A program made the position numbers and the translations under genes. A model generated the notes under the pieces. That model was given only the letters and a program-made list of their open reading frames with translations. It did no database searches and had not been told where the DNA came from. Below are positions 12,801 through 24,290 of a DNA stretch of 64,000 bases, piece by piece. How positions within the stretch are numbered: position 1 is the stretch's first letter; every line of letters begins with the position of its first letter. The stretch lies in the NCBI RefSeq assembly GCF_000003815.2, contig NC_049993.1, forward strand, positions 10,307,459-10,371,458. Direction: 5' to 3'. The DNA is from Branchiostoma floridae (lineage: Eukaryota; Chordata; Leptocardii; Amphioxiformes; Branchiostomatidae).

Positions 12801-15800
12801 TTAATATCAGTTAGTATTCGGAAAATTTAAGGCTTGTTGTTTGCTGTAGTAGCAACTGATACCTGCTAATACGAATTAATTCAAACCTTGAAGAGTAATA
12901 ATAATTTATTCCTTCTCTCGTCCATCTTTAATTTCCTTCTCTGTATAGAAAAACCCCCACCTATAGTGCTCCCTACCGGTCCAACCCCGAACGCTACGGT
13001 GACATCTTTCCCCATGGTCCTTCCGATGGTGAGCGAGAGGAACGGTCCCGTACGGTACGATCAGTACTCTTTTCTTATAATGAGGAACAGTTTACAGATT
13101 GTCTTTAGCATTGAATTTCTTAATTCACCTTTTTTTGCATATATTTACCAACGATTGCAATGCTTTTTTTTGTATGTACCCGTCTTATTCCTTAGCTGTT
13201 GCCAGATCATCGTCATCACAATGAAAGAAGACGAAAGCCTTGCTGACCTGGAAACAAGAGTTGGAGAACCTGACGTCATGCTTACCGAGGACGCTCCTGC
13301 GGACGGGAAAACTCAACCTTATGTGGCGTTATCGCTTTCAAAGTAAGCCTTTTCATAGATATCTTTTTTTATAGTACAAAATAGCTTATACAAGAAATCG
13401 AACGCTTATAATACTTTCTTCGCCCATCCCTCCATCAGAGAGCAGTACAAAAGCACTAAAGAAGTACAGATTGGAGAGGGCGGACCCTGTGGGCACGAGT
13501 GGTGCTGTGAGCGGAGTGAACTTGACGATCCCAGCCTAGCAAAGAATCCTGGAAATGTAAAGCTCCGATCAGGGGTGACGTACACAGCAGCAGTAAGATG
13601 TTACATGGACTCTGGTTCCAGGAGACGCAAGCGGAACACAGAAGGGGTAATCACGACTTTCCTTTCCTGGGGAATTTTCGTTCGGCTTTTGCCACTAGTT
13701 TATCCTTTACTGATTTTTATCCATTTCTATTTTGCTTCATTCAATTTTGCGAGTAAATTTGTGACCTATATTCTTGTGCTAAAGCCACATATCGTACAAG
13801 AATACATTGATGCATATATTCAAATTGTCATGCGTTTTATAAAACATGAAATGTTTTCTTTTTCAGTCATTCACCACAAGCGGATACATAAAGCCCGTGC
13901 GCACCGAACAACGGGGTATGTTTAAAAAAAATATAAGAACATTTTGATACTCCTTTTTTTCTGTTTTACCTATTAGTAATAAAAAAAAAGTATCGAGTGC
14001 TTCCATCTCGCATGGAAGAGAAAACAGCTCCGATATAGCCATGACTGACAGGTCTCTGTTTACAACTAGTCCCTGTGGAGCAGGCCATCATGCCCATGGT
14101 TCTTGGAGCTATTGCCGGTGTCTGTGTGGTCGGTCTGGTCGCCGTGGCCATCTTCTTTTACAGGTAAGATCCATTAAAAAAAACATCGACACAGACAATA
14201 ACATAAAAGTAGTAATTATGGATTTTGCGCTCAGGGCTTAATTAAGTTTTTTTAATACCTTCTCTACGAGGAATAACGAATCTTCAATAATCGGTTCCAT
14301 TTATGTCTATGTCAGGTAGTTGCTAATCATAACACAAATCAGTAACCAGTGTAGCGAGTTGCGTGAATTAAAGCACGATAAGAGGTGTGAACCACATGGA
14401 CTGTAATAGCTAATTATAATCTTTAAAAAACGTTGACGTTATGTGATTTAATCTTCTACAGGAGGCGCGCTGCTAGTAAGAAGGATGCTCCAGACATCGG
14501 TCTGTCAGACTTGGCTCGTATCCGTAATAAGAGAGAAGACGAAAATGAGGAGGAACTGCAGGGTGCGGTCGGTCCCGCTGCAGGTCACGTGGAGGAGGTC
14601 ATTGTCAAACCGCAGAAACGTAGATCCGGTCAGTCATCACATACATTCTTGTAACCCATTATATTAGGATCACTAGTGAAGGTCGTTAGCATTTGTTATT
14701 GGTGACAGCCAAACCTACCAAAACTACTGTCGCCATAACAAAGTCTTTTTCGTTGTCAACATTGTTTTGATACTATTTTTGGAGATATCTGGTATTTATA
14801 AAATTAAATGGCATATTTGAACGTGTTAGAAATATCAGCTATATCAGACATTTTAACATTAAAGAGAAAACTGATGATAGTCAATATTTGACGTACAGCA
14901 ATTAGAGCCTTTGCCCTTATTATTTGTATAGGCAAGAAGCCAAAGTCGCCAAACTTCCGAGAGCCGATCCCCCTCCCTGACCTGGAGGCTGAGTTTGACA
15001 GGAGAACCGCCAATGATAACCAGATATTCGCGGAGGAGTACTCGGTAAGGAGACGACAACTCTAAATTCAACCTTGTTTGAACATATAAAGTTACTTTAT
15101 ATGCTTTTTTTTCTAAATATTTCTAATCATCTTTGATTATTTATACGTTCAATTTAACACTTGCAATGATCATTGTTGTCGCTTCGAAACCTTGCCTAAG
15201 CTACGTTTAAATTGTGTTATTTCTGTTCTTGTCAGTAATGGCGGCTCCAACTAAACAATGAATTTGAGTTTTATTGAAAAATTTAAATACTTGTTTTTTT
15301 TTTCTTAGGCTCTTCCCGGTACACTGGGGAAGGAACAGGCAGAAGCGTACCACAGTGACTTCAACACAACCAAGAATAGGTTCAAGAACATCATCACTTG
15401 TGAGTTTCCTTCGTTCCCTAAGTTCATTTGTCGTTGAACAGACCTCGTTCCAAACGAATATTGAAAATCAATATTTATCTTTGTTTTCGTATATATTTCT
15501 GGTTTCACACGTTTCTGTAGATTATCAACATTCTTATGATCTACTTGAGGCGTGAGTTGTTTTTGTCTGTTTACATAAAACATAACTTACCGGTATCCCT
15601 TAATTTACCTCCATACTTGCAGATGACAGCGGCCGTGTGAAGCTTACTCCCATCCCTGGTGTGGCTGGGTCAGACTACATCAGCGCATCATACATGGATG
15701 TAGGTTTTCGCGATAGAGTACTATTATTTACAGACTTTGCTGGCTGACCGGCTGTGTACTCGCTGATTCTAAGTACATTATATACTTCTTGTTTTTAAAG

Positions 15801-18513
15801 ATCAAACATTTTTAATACAAATGTAGGCCTGAATAATCGTTACAATTTTATACATGATTTGTTGCAGGGTTACAATGCACCACGGAAGTACATCGCGGCG
15901 CAAGGTCAGTGTTCAATTCTTATTACGTTGTCGACTTTATAAACATGTATCGCAATAGAGTACACTATCTACTTTTAGAAAAAAATTTGTCTTCTTTCAC
16001 TACATTCAATATACACTGCGTCAACTACAGGTCCCTTACCGAACACGGTGGACGACTTCTGGCGGATGATCTGGGACACCAAGGCCAAGAATATCGTCAT
16101 GGTTACCAACCTGAAGGAGAACAACAAGGTAAGTATTAGTAACGCAGTGCTGGTTAATATGTACCATAATCTATCAGAATATCAAAGTTTGTATTAGACC
16201 TACCTTGGAATATATACTTTACTTCCTCGAGTATAATAAAAGTTTAGATATGAACTGCTCGCTACCCTGATACCTTCCACAGCAAAAGTGCACACAGTAC
16301 TGGCCGGACAGCGGAAAGAAGATTTATGGGGACATTGACGTCACCTTAGTTGACGCCATCCCCATGGTTGATCACGTGACACGGATCTTCATGGTTGGAA
16401 AGGTAACCTTACATATAACTTTTCACTTTAAGATGAGTAGTGGTGAACACCTCTTCTACCACTTTTCTAATATGATAACACCTCAGCCTGTCCTATGATC
16501 AGGAATAGAAAAACACGTGCTCGGGTCATTAGATCTTTTGTCCAAATTAGTGCAAATTAATCTAATACTTAATCTAAGCAGACATGACTAATAAACTACA
16601 TGGCTAGTAACGTTGTTTTTCTCAATGCAGATTCTACCCCTACCCCATTTATTTCCTTGTGACGTCTATCGGTTCTACAGGAAGGTGCTCCCGCGAAGCG
16701 TGAGGTTACTCAGTTCCACTTCCTCGGCTGGCCGGACTTCGGGCTGCCGCGGAGCCCCATGGGATTGCTGAAGTTCCGCAGGGCAGTGGTCACCAAAGTG
16801 GCACCTAAGGACATACCTATCGTCGTGCACTGCAGGTAGGATGCGAACACAAATTGTATAACTATACCCAACATGTCATTAATGTAACGACGGTAAACAG
16901 GACATTCATTCATCGTGAATAAGAGAACATGCATGCATTGTACAAGTATATAAACAATTTTATGACCTCAACTACAACTGTTACACTGTTACGATATGAC
17001 AAATTGACAAGTACATGCAGCCAAGGACGTTATATGATGCAGCCAATGCCCTGATTCTAGTACCAACTACTTGTCGTCCTACTACTCTAACATGACTCTA
17101 ACTCTGCAGAATGTACTGTAGATCAACAAGTACTTCATGAAGTTTTCAGTGCTTTTTTGTTAGGGATCTCTACTAAAGTAATAAGGTAAATATTAAATGC
17201 AAAATCACTTCAATCCTGCAGTGCCGGTGTTGGCCGCACGGGCACCTTCATCACTGTGGACGCCATGTTGGAGATGATGCAGGCTGAAGAGAAAGTAGAC
17301 GTATTCGGGTTCGTCTCCAGGATGCGGGAGAATAGAAGCACCATGGTTCAGACAAAGGTATGAATGCACAGTCCCTTAATATTTCACAAAAGACAGGATT
17401 CGTTAAAGCTAAGTATACTCTTAAGCTTGTCGATTCAGCGTTACATGACTTACGCTATACGTATACTGTCCTTACTTCTCTAATCATTTTTACATTTAAT
17501 TTTTTTTTTTTACATTTTAGGCCCAGTACGTGTTCATCTACCGCGCCCTGCTGGAGCAGCACCTGTACGGAGACACGGAGGTGGAAGTGGCCAACATCCA
17601 GCACTACATGCACAAACTCAGGACCGAGAAGCCGGGTGCTGACAAGACTGGATTCGAGATAGAGTTCGGGGTTAGTTGACAAAACCATCAGATATTGGTG
17701 AAAATTCAACAGTGGCATCGACTGTTTGATTCCCGCCAGTGACTTTAATTAGGGAAGTAAAAAACGGTGGAAGCAGAAGGATGGCCTCTACTTTCTAATG
17801 TTGTATCCTACACACAGTGTATAACAACTAACTGTCCCTGAGGTCTTATAAAGGCAACCTCAAAGCTTTCTCTTAGCTTTTTGCAACAAGGCCTCATGGT
17901 AACTCATGACAAACCGAATTTCACACATGATATACATGATGATGATATATCCTTTTGGTTAAACAGAACCTTACCCGTCTTCCCGTGGACCGTGCGAACA
18001 TGCGCGCTGGTAACCTGCCCGAGAACATCTCCAAGAACAGAGTCCTGATGATTCTACCATGTAAGCTTTAAAGTTGATAGATGAGAAAGTACTATGTATT
18101 TAACAGTTACATATGGTTAACTTCATTTGTCTAATTAACGTCCATGACACGTGTAGTTAGCGACGATACAAGTTTGGGACTCAGAAGAAACATGACAGTC
18201 TTTTGGAGGGCTGAACTTTTCAACGTTTTTTTACAATCAATCTATCAGACATATAACCTGATCATATTAATATATTCTGATGATTCGTGGTCTTAACAAT
18301 ATTCTGGTCTCGTTGGGCAAGGTAGCTTGACAAGTCATCTAGAATAAGCGACTTTTAATTGTTCTTTTCTTTTCCAGACGATACCAGCCGGGTGTTCCTG
18401 CAGCACAAAGCAGGCGTGAAGGGTTCGGACTACATCAACGCGTCTTTCATTGACGTAAGTCACTATCTCTCTCGATCTCTCTGTCTGTCTGTCTCTCTCT
18501 CATGTAAACACAA

Positions 18514-18544
<31 letters not shown>

Positions 18545-18552
18545 TGTACACA

Positions 18553-18614
<62 letters not shown>

Positions 18615-18656
18615 CACACAAACACACACACACACACACACAGGCACAAAGACACG

Positions 18657-18709
<53 letters not shown>

Positions 18710-20142
18710 TTCACTAGCTTTTGCTCATGATTTCAACCAGCAATTGATGAGTCAAATTTCATTTCATATTTTCGGACAGGGCTACCGTGAGAAAGACGTG
18801 TACATCGCCACGCAGGGCCCGCTGGACCGGACTGTGGAGGACTTCTGGAGGATGGTGTGGGAGTGGAACTCCTGCTCTATCGTCATGCTCACCGAGCTCA
18901 AGGAGAAAGCACGAGTAAGACTCACAGCTCTGAAGATTGTATCATTGCCCAGTTACAAGATTATGGCTGACAATATGTCACTGTTAAATCTGTAACAATT
19001 AGTGAAGACATATCTGACCTATCACAGTGGTTTGTGATATTCACATGGATGCCTCTGAAGTTAGAGATCTGTTTCGCTAATATAGAAACTGACTTTTTTC
19101 TTGCATGTACACAGAACAAATGCACCCTCTACTGGCCGGAGACAGGGCAGAAGACGTTCGGTGAAGTGGTGGTTTCAGCACAGGGCGTAGATTCGTTCGG
19201 TGACTACGATCTACGGACATTTACTATAACACATGCAAAGGTATGCCACAAGATGTTCGTTAGATAACGTTCAATAAACTATATATAAGGGTACTGCAGT
19301 TGAATCTTCTCAGAGATTTTACATGATGAACGCCGCGATCACAATGTTAAAGAGGGTATACCAGCCACAATTTTACGAAAAGGATAACTGGTAAATCCCT
19401 TAGATTATTGTTGAAACAACAGTTTTTTGTCATAGCAGGAAGGCAAATCCCGCACAGTGCAGCAGTTCCACTTCCACGGCTGGCCGGAAGTCGGTATCCC
19501 TGACAACGCCGCCGGGATGATCGATCTGATTGGTCAGGTCCAGAAGCAGCAGCAGCAGTCTGGGAACGGGCCAATCACCGTGCACTGCAGGTTAGAGATT
19601 AACAAATCCGTATCACTACTACAACTAGGCCAAATACTAGTAAGAAGCAACATTTGATGCAAGGGTAACCGCGAGTCGACCTTACAACTTTTTCACTACT
19701 AAAAAGTAAAATTTTTATTCTTTGCAGCTCGGGTTCTGGCCGCACGGGGACGTTCTGCGCCATCAGCACGGTGCTGGAGCGGGTGAAAGCAGAAGGAATC
19801 TGTGACGTGTTCCAAGTCGTCAAGGCGCTCCGGCAGCAGCGACCTCACATGGTGCAGACGCTGGTAAGTGCTATGTCACTTTTCCATTTGGTCTATTTAA
19901 ACTATTTATCATGTTGGCAATCCATAACGCGATCACATATATTCTACATATGTGTAGTGTAGTGACTGCATATGGGAAGCTCTGTTGACATGAAGGAGAC
20001 CTTTGCAGTCAGTTGTATATTTATGAAGATGGGAAACGAATGTGAAGCTGTGTTGTTTCATCCCCAGGACCAGTACCAGTTCTGTTACCAGGCTGTTGTG
20101 GAGTATCTGGACAGCTTTGACCATTACGCCAACTTCCGCTAG
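760..20142 (+). CDS. Receptor-type protein tyrosine phosphatase with Tie-like, PAN and fibrinogen ectodomain (5' end missing)
   Basis: Predicted type I membrane receptor that would dephosphorylate phosphotyrosine in the cytosol under control of a large ectodomain. Exon starts-ends: 760-1014, 1223-1357, 1542-1679, 1882-2022, 2148-2288, 2410-2550, 2665-2805, 2925-3065, 3691-3834, 3985-4284, 4725-5420, 5683-5796, 5967-6077, 9731-9865, 10134-10442, 10581-10874, 10987-11286, 11508-11779, 11994-12063, 12283-12380, 12512-12716, 12949-13054, 13196-13342, 13439-13646, 13867-13915, 14070-14163, 14462-14628, 14932-15044, 15309-15399, 15623-15699, 15868-15904, 16031-16128, 16283-16402, 16681-16835, 17222-17357, 17521-17670, 17967-18060, 18378-18454, 18780-18914, 19115-19240, 19439-19590, 19728-19863, 20068-20142 (TAG). 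All have AG/GT borders and join into one frame of about 2273 residues. Most ectodomain exons are symmetric phase 1. The signal-peptide exon is not seen and probably lies upstream of the window. A further exon could hide in the 3.6-kb intron with an N gap. Known: RPTPs pair with FN3/Ig ectodomains. Unusual: the Tie-like N-terminus and the PAN-fibrinogen insert. Confidence 0.92.
1882..3065 (+). repeat. Five tandemly duplicated EGF exons with related introns
   Basis: Exons at 1882, 2148, 2410, 2665 and 2925 are each exactly 141 bp, spaced about 255-266 bp apart. They share long stretches such as the one encoding [17 protein letters not shown]. Introns between later copies are also alike: after 2550, 2805 and partly 2288, each has a 'tccatat...cgaac' motif and a 'ctccag' or 'cttcag' acceptor. 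This points to recent unequal crossing-over or gene conversion of an exon-plus-intron unit. Because each exon is symmetric, copy number can change without breaking the frame. Confidence 0.9.
3985..4284 (+). other. PAN/apple domain exon of the RPTP
   Basis: A single 300-bp symmetric exon encodes about 100 residues with the PAN/apple cysteine layout: DADECARRC, then PPCLSFNHR, then [11 protein letters not shown] modules mediate protein or carbohydrate binding in plasminogen/HGF and in many invertebrate secreted proteins. No Tie or RPTP of vertebrates that I know carries one. It directly precedes the fibrinogen exon. Confidence 0.75.
4725..5420 (+). other. Fibrinogen C-terminal (FReD) domain exon of the RPTP
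   Basis: One 696-bp symmetric exon holds an entire fibrinogen-related domain. Visible hallmarks are [20 protein letters not shown] at the start, [10 protein letters not shown], the calcium-loop region [11 protein letters not shown], the [11 protein letters not shown] segment, the [15 protein letters not shown] region and a C-terminal [20 protein letters not shown]. Conserved Cys pairs and the Asp-rich calcium loop look intact, so it should fold. Such domains are the receptor-binding part of angiopoietins and the recognition part of ficolins, tenascins and FREPs. Here the domain is inside a receptor. Confidence 0.95.
6771..6978. mobile_element. MITE, family with ends TACTCTCCAAGC
   Basis: About 208 bp with long inverted arms. 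The left arm runs TACTCTCCAAGC, aggctccggctg, then a T-rich stretch and ATCGGGCTTTCTATTTT. The right arm is its complement, ending GCTTGGAGAGTA. A related element is at 54194-54319. No coding capacity. Confidence 0.75.
7530..7669. other. Assembly gap (run of N)
   Basis: 140 undetermined bases inside the long RPTP intron. Its true size is unknown. Confidence 0.99.
8160..9420. repeat. Tandem array, about 161-bp unit, seven or so degenerate copies
   Basis: The phrase 'aaatttcaggtcatttgg' or close variants recurs near 8328, 8572, 8733, 8895, 9056, 9218 and 9379, spaced about 161-162 bp from 8572 onward. Each copy also shares 'cctctgtacc' and 'aaaatatacattttta'. A short unrelated insert (8370-8460) repeats a fragment also present at 6270-6320. 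Confidence 0.85.
9461..9543. repeat. Two adjacent short palindromic hairpins
   Basis: Hairpin one (9461-9495) has arms ATATTGCAATCC / GGATTGCAATAT around a CATAC/GTATG pair. Hairpin two (9512-9543) has ATATTTCA / TGAAATAT arms around the same CATAC...GTATG core. They sit just beyond the end of the 161-bp array and may be its terminal structure. Confidence 0.7.
12949..14163 (+). other. RPTP juxtamembrane module, furin-type site and transmembrane helix
   Basis: Exons 12949-13054, 13196-13342 and 13439-13646 form a membrane-proximal FN3-like module typical of RPTPs, with [14 protein letters not shown] and [12 protein letters not shown] strands. It ends in GSRRRKRNT, a basic furin-like cleavage motif (R-X-K/R-R). 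A short exon, 13867-13915, follows. The exon 14070-14163 then encodes the helix [20 protein letters not shown], followed by a basic stop-transfer sequence (YRRRAASKK). Cleavage before the membrane is known for several vertebrate RPTPs; here it is inferred from the motif. Confidence 0.85.
14932..17670 (+). other. PTP domain D1 (catalytic signature intact)
   Basis: Nine exons. [18 protein letters not shown] is the pTyr-loop region and has Phe where the classical KNRY motif has Tyr. [19 protein letters not shown], the general-acid loop GWPDFGLP, the P-loop [12 protein letters not shown] (split by the intron at 16835/17222) and the Q-loop [13 protein letters not shown] are all present. The nucleophilic Cys, Arg, Asp and Gln are therefore kept, and the domain should be active. 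The Tyr-to-Phe change may alter substrate binding. Confidence 0.93.
17967..20142 (+). other. PTP domain D2, PTPRA/PTPRE-like
   Basis: Seven exons. The sequence from GWPEVGIP through [16 protein letters not shown] to [18 protein letters not shown] and HYANFR closely recalls the D2 of vertebrate RPTP-alpha/epsilon. The P-loop is [12 protein letters not shown], with Cys and Arg kept. The pTyr-loop position is Val ([11 protein letters not shown]) and the acid loop is WPE rather than WPD. These are the two substitutions known to weaken RPTP-alpha D2, so low residual activity or a regulatory role is expected. The gene ends at TAG 20140-20142. Confidence 0.93.
18495..18710. repeat. CA/TG microsatellite
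   Basis: About 215 bp of almost pure (CA)n with a few CATGTACACACAAA interruptions, inside a D2 intron. Likely length-polymorphic. Confidence 0.97.
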
Positions 20143-23100
20143 ATGGCGTCCAAGCGTTTACAAAGTTTGCTATTCTACATATTACGTTCGAACCTTTTTG
20201 TTCACGTGGTTTGACGAAGTTACTTTTACTTATTGTTTCGAAGGATGTTGCAATTATAATATTCTCTAAATGAATTCGAATCTTGAGACTTTAGGTCAAA
20301 TTCTCTAGCTGACTTGTTGGTAAGTTTTTGAAGTGCCTAACTGGAAATGTTACATAATAGACAATGGCGTATTATAGTGAATAGATGGAATGTTTTATCT
20401 CTGAATTTCATATACTTTGGAAAGTAATCACGTAAGGTTGTATTAAGCTGTATCAAGGTTTTAATACAATCAAGCACCTAGATTTTCTCAAGTTTGTATA
20501 TGCCAGAATATTTGAATGTCGCATATCTTACTCCTTGTGCAATATAGTCAAGAGATGAAACATGATATCTGTCATTATGCAGAATTTCGGTTAAAGTGGA
20601 CCCTCTTAATTTCGCCGATGTAAGTAATTAACATAACAATGCATCATAAATGATAATGACAATCAATAATGATATTTGGGACTATTGCTATATTTTTCCA
20701 ACTGGTAGATGATACTTCTCTTTTGGTCGCGGATGGTCGTAATAGCACGTAAAACCATAGTTTGATAACTCCTATCTTCAGATTTATTTTACGCTGTATC
20801 TAGGATTTTATTCTAAGCACCAAAATGTATCTGGATTATTCTCTCATCATGTCTCCATGCGCATTATTTCTTTATATGTGTGAAGTGCGGAGACCACTGA
20901 ATCATCCGCATCAAGACATAGACTCATAGAAGGAGAAAATCTTCACATCCGTTGAAGACAGTGTATTGTCATAAATGTATGCTACACGGTGCAAAATATG
21001 TCAATATATATCAGCTGTGAGAAAAAGTCCTATTGAGGTATCATTTCTGAATGTGTGGCTGTTTGCTTATACTCTGATGCCTTACTTTCAATGACAAGTT
21101 ATTGTCTAGTTAATGTCGAGGGCAGTATCGCTCTAGAAATCTGGTTAAACAAATCTATTGCCTGAAAGCTATGACCCCCAAAATGTTGTCAAGGGCTGTT
21201 CCATTTTGCAGTTAAGGGGACTGTTGGTAAATCTCAATCACGTGTGATGAATTTGCTAAAAGCTTAATCAAAGGATGAATACACATGGCTAACAACATAT
21301 CGGTAAAGATCTTCGAATGGCGCCGAGGAAAACACTTTTGTAAATTTAGTTTAGTGCATGTGCATGTTTGAATGTTGTAGCTATACCTCATAAGCGCTGA
21401 CATTTACAGTAAACCCCATATATTGATTGCCAGATCATAACAAAGATGACCTTCCAAGCTTTCTGGGCGCGGTGAGCAGTTGAACCGGTACGTCTGAGTG
21501 CATATGGCCCGGGCCTTCGATCTGACCTTTAACCTTTTACCTACCGATGAACCAAGGACACCTTGAGCCATGGCTCCAGGCCATCTTTCGGGCTCACGTG
21601 CTTTTTTTAAAAATAAAGGACCATTAATATCTGCCAAGTCATCTGAATGAGGCATCTGAAGAACAATTCCTTCACACTTTATGCATAGATAATATCAACA
21701 GACAGAAGTCAACATCGATCCTTCTACTTGAACCATGGCAAATATTGCACATATGTGGGTTTTCAATTGTACCGCTGCTTTATTGTATTAATCAGAAAGG
21801 TAAAAGGCAATCTTTTAAGCCTATCATTCAGAATCAATTGACAAAATTATGTATTGATTACATTATATGTCCATACGATACATTACAATTAATATAAGAA
21901 TGTCCGTAACGACAAATGCAATTTCAAGCAGCCGCCCCGCATGCATGTCTGAAACATTCCTCGCCATTGTTCTCAGTATGTCAGGTGTGTGAACAGGTTA
22001 GAGAATAACATCTAGACTAAGCGTTGCCCTCGGCTATGCTGTACAGGCGTCCCTGTGTGTGCGAGCTGTCAACAATCAGACAGTCAGGACGATGTTTCTT
22101 CTGACAAAACTTTCATTTTCGACGGTCATGTGCACGTGAGTACAGTTTGTTTTGTTTGAAAAGGTATGGATAGCGATTTTTGTACGCCTGGTGAAAGAAT
22201 TGATGGAATTATTTGATTAAAAATTCACGAAACGATCGACGTTCAAATACAAACACTGTCAATCTAGTCTGTGTTGGAATGTGAAGTACGCCCAGCTTAT
22301 TAACAGTGGAGTACCCACAATAACGTACATTGCATTCTTTTACCCGCTGCCATTCTTGAACTAAACGGATAAATTTTCAATAGTCACAAGTGTTACATGC
22401 TTGATATATGACTGATGGATGCTACTGTTTGTACCGAAGAGCTTGAGATACGGAAAATAGGAGAATTTGGAGGTCGCCTTGAAAGAACTCGTCACTTGCG
22501 TTGTTTCTTATTATGTACACATGGATAGTCGACTAGAGACGAATGGAGAGTCTTGGGTTCAAACGGTTATTATTATCACACTCAGTGATTTAGTAGAATA
22601 TAGAAAAATTAATTCTGTTCTAAATGAGGTATATATGCAAGTCATTTAAGGGCAACCTACCTCGATGCACTAATTCCGCATACGAACAAGTTAGTCATTG
22701 GCTATTTGTTGAACCAGGTTGACATTTACTCTTTCTGTTGTCTTTCCCTATATTTGAAGCCTGTAAGGCCAGTGGTTTGGCTACAAGATATCGTAATGGA
22801 CGAATAAACGAATGGGGTCTACTATAAAGAATTCAGAACATTTTGGAGTAGGGCGTAGTGCCTAATATGATTTATTGTTAGGAGATATTTTGAAGTTTCT
22901 ATCAGTATGTAGCTTTCAGTGTGCTATCATGTCAACTATACAGATATTCAGGATGCTTTGCCCCTATATTTTGTTTCCTACAATATGTCTTGAATTAGAA
23001 ATAGACGTCCAAACATGATCGACATGGCCTTCAGAACATTTAATTGAATGATACACACCCAATGATTCTCTCTGGGCGAGACATTTGATACGCACGACCT

Positions 23101-23465
23101 TTCACCATCGAGTGATTCATCATCATGGTACCTGCATGAAATTAATGATGTTTGAAAATATAGGGGGTTTTGACAGAACGCGAGTGTGCAAAGTAGAAAG
23201 CCTCAAAGTAAACAAAGACGCACCCCTTCTATAATGTGGTCAAGCATACAATGTGAAGACTGTGTTTGCACACTTTCACTGGGGACGTACAAAACTTGAT
23301 TTACGTTGTCCTGAGATGTCCGATGCTGTCAGTAGGAATTTGTGTTCACCACATGTGGTGATCTTAGGTTCCTTATTGTTACGAATGATTAATTGGTAAC
23401 CGTCGATGTAGCTATTCTGGTTAATGCCTTGAGACAATTGTATTGTTCTTAAAATATCTCTCAAA
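20143..23465. other. RPTP 3' UTR and intergenic region
   Basis: No exon-like open frame with splice sites or family resemblance was found. An AATAAA occurs at 21612-21617, 1.5 kb past the RPTP stop, but it is only a weak poly(A) candidate. The right half should contain the promoter and 5' UTR of the adhesion GPCR; I saw no convincing TATA box. Confidence 0.6.
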
Positions 23466-23510
23466 ATGCTTCACTCTTTCTCTGTCTGGGTAGGTTTTGA
23501 AAGACATCTA

Positions 23511-24290
23511 ATGGCTTCCATGGCCAAGCAGTGTTCTCTTTTGGTGCTGTTGTACCTAGCGCATCTCCATGTGGTCCTACCGTGCCCGGATGTCTGCACA
23601 TGTACGAACACAAACACAGTGGTCGACTGCAATGGCAAGTCCTTACAAACTGTACCACAGAACATACCTACAAGTGTGACGTTTCTCATGCTGAGGGAAA
23701 ATGACATATATCAGTTGTCAAACAGTTCTTTCTCTACTTTATCAGATTTGTACTCACTGAATTTGCAAGCCAACAAGATCAGGCATATCCCGAAAGGAGT
23801 TTTTGTATCCAGTATTCGGTACCTTTATCTGAAGAACAATGTCATAAGTGACATCGCGCATGGTGCTTTTGATAATCTCATTAATCTCCGTGAGCTGTAT
23901 CTGGACAACAATGCCATAACCAACATTCAATACGGCACTTTTACCGGGTTGGTAGAACTTCAAACTTTGTCACTTATTTCTAACGCCATAAATAGTGTTA
24001 GTAATGACAGTTTCACTGGTCTGACCAAGCTCCGAACCCTGTATCTTGAAAACAACGACATAACCACCATCCCCATTGGCCCGTTTAAACAATTACCTAA
24101 CATCGTCACACTGCATCTCCACAACAATCCACTGAGATGTGACTGTCTGCTGTATGACCTAGTACAGTGGTTTAACAGTGGCGGGCGAGATCTTTCCTCC
24201 GCGGCCTGCGCTTCTAGTCCGTTTCCCGAGCTAGTAGGTGTATCTCTGACCGATGCAGCTTCCCAGTTGTCAACCTGTGTCTCTACGGCA
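23511..24290 (+). other. Signal peptide and leucine-rich repeat domain of the aGPCR
   Basis: After the signal peptide comes an LRRNT cap (CPDVCTCTNTNTVVDC). About six 24-residue LRRs of the LxxLxLxxN type follow, e.g. LRELYLDNNAITNIQ and LRTLYLENNDITTIP. The LRRCT cap begins NPLRCDCLLYDLVQWF. All lie in one 1.8-kb exon, which is unusual beside the small exons of the rest of the gene. Confidence 0.92.

Noticed and set aside
18359-18730. Long open frames of His/Thr or Cys/Val repeats on both strands
   Set aside because: These are translations of the CA/TG microsatellite in an intron.
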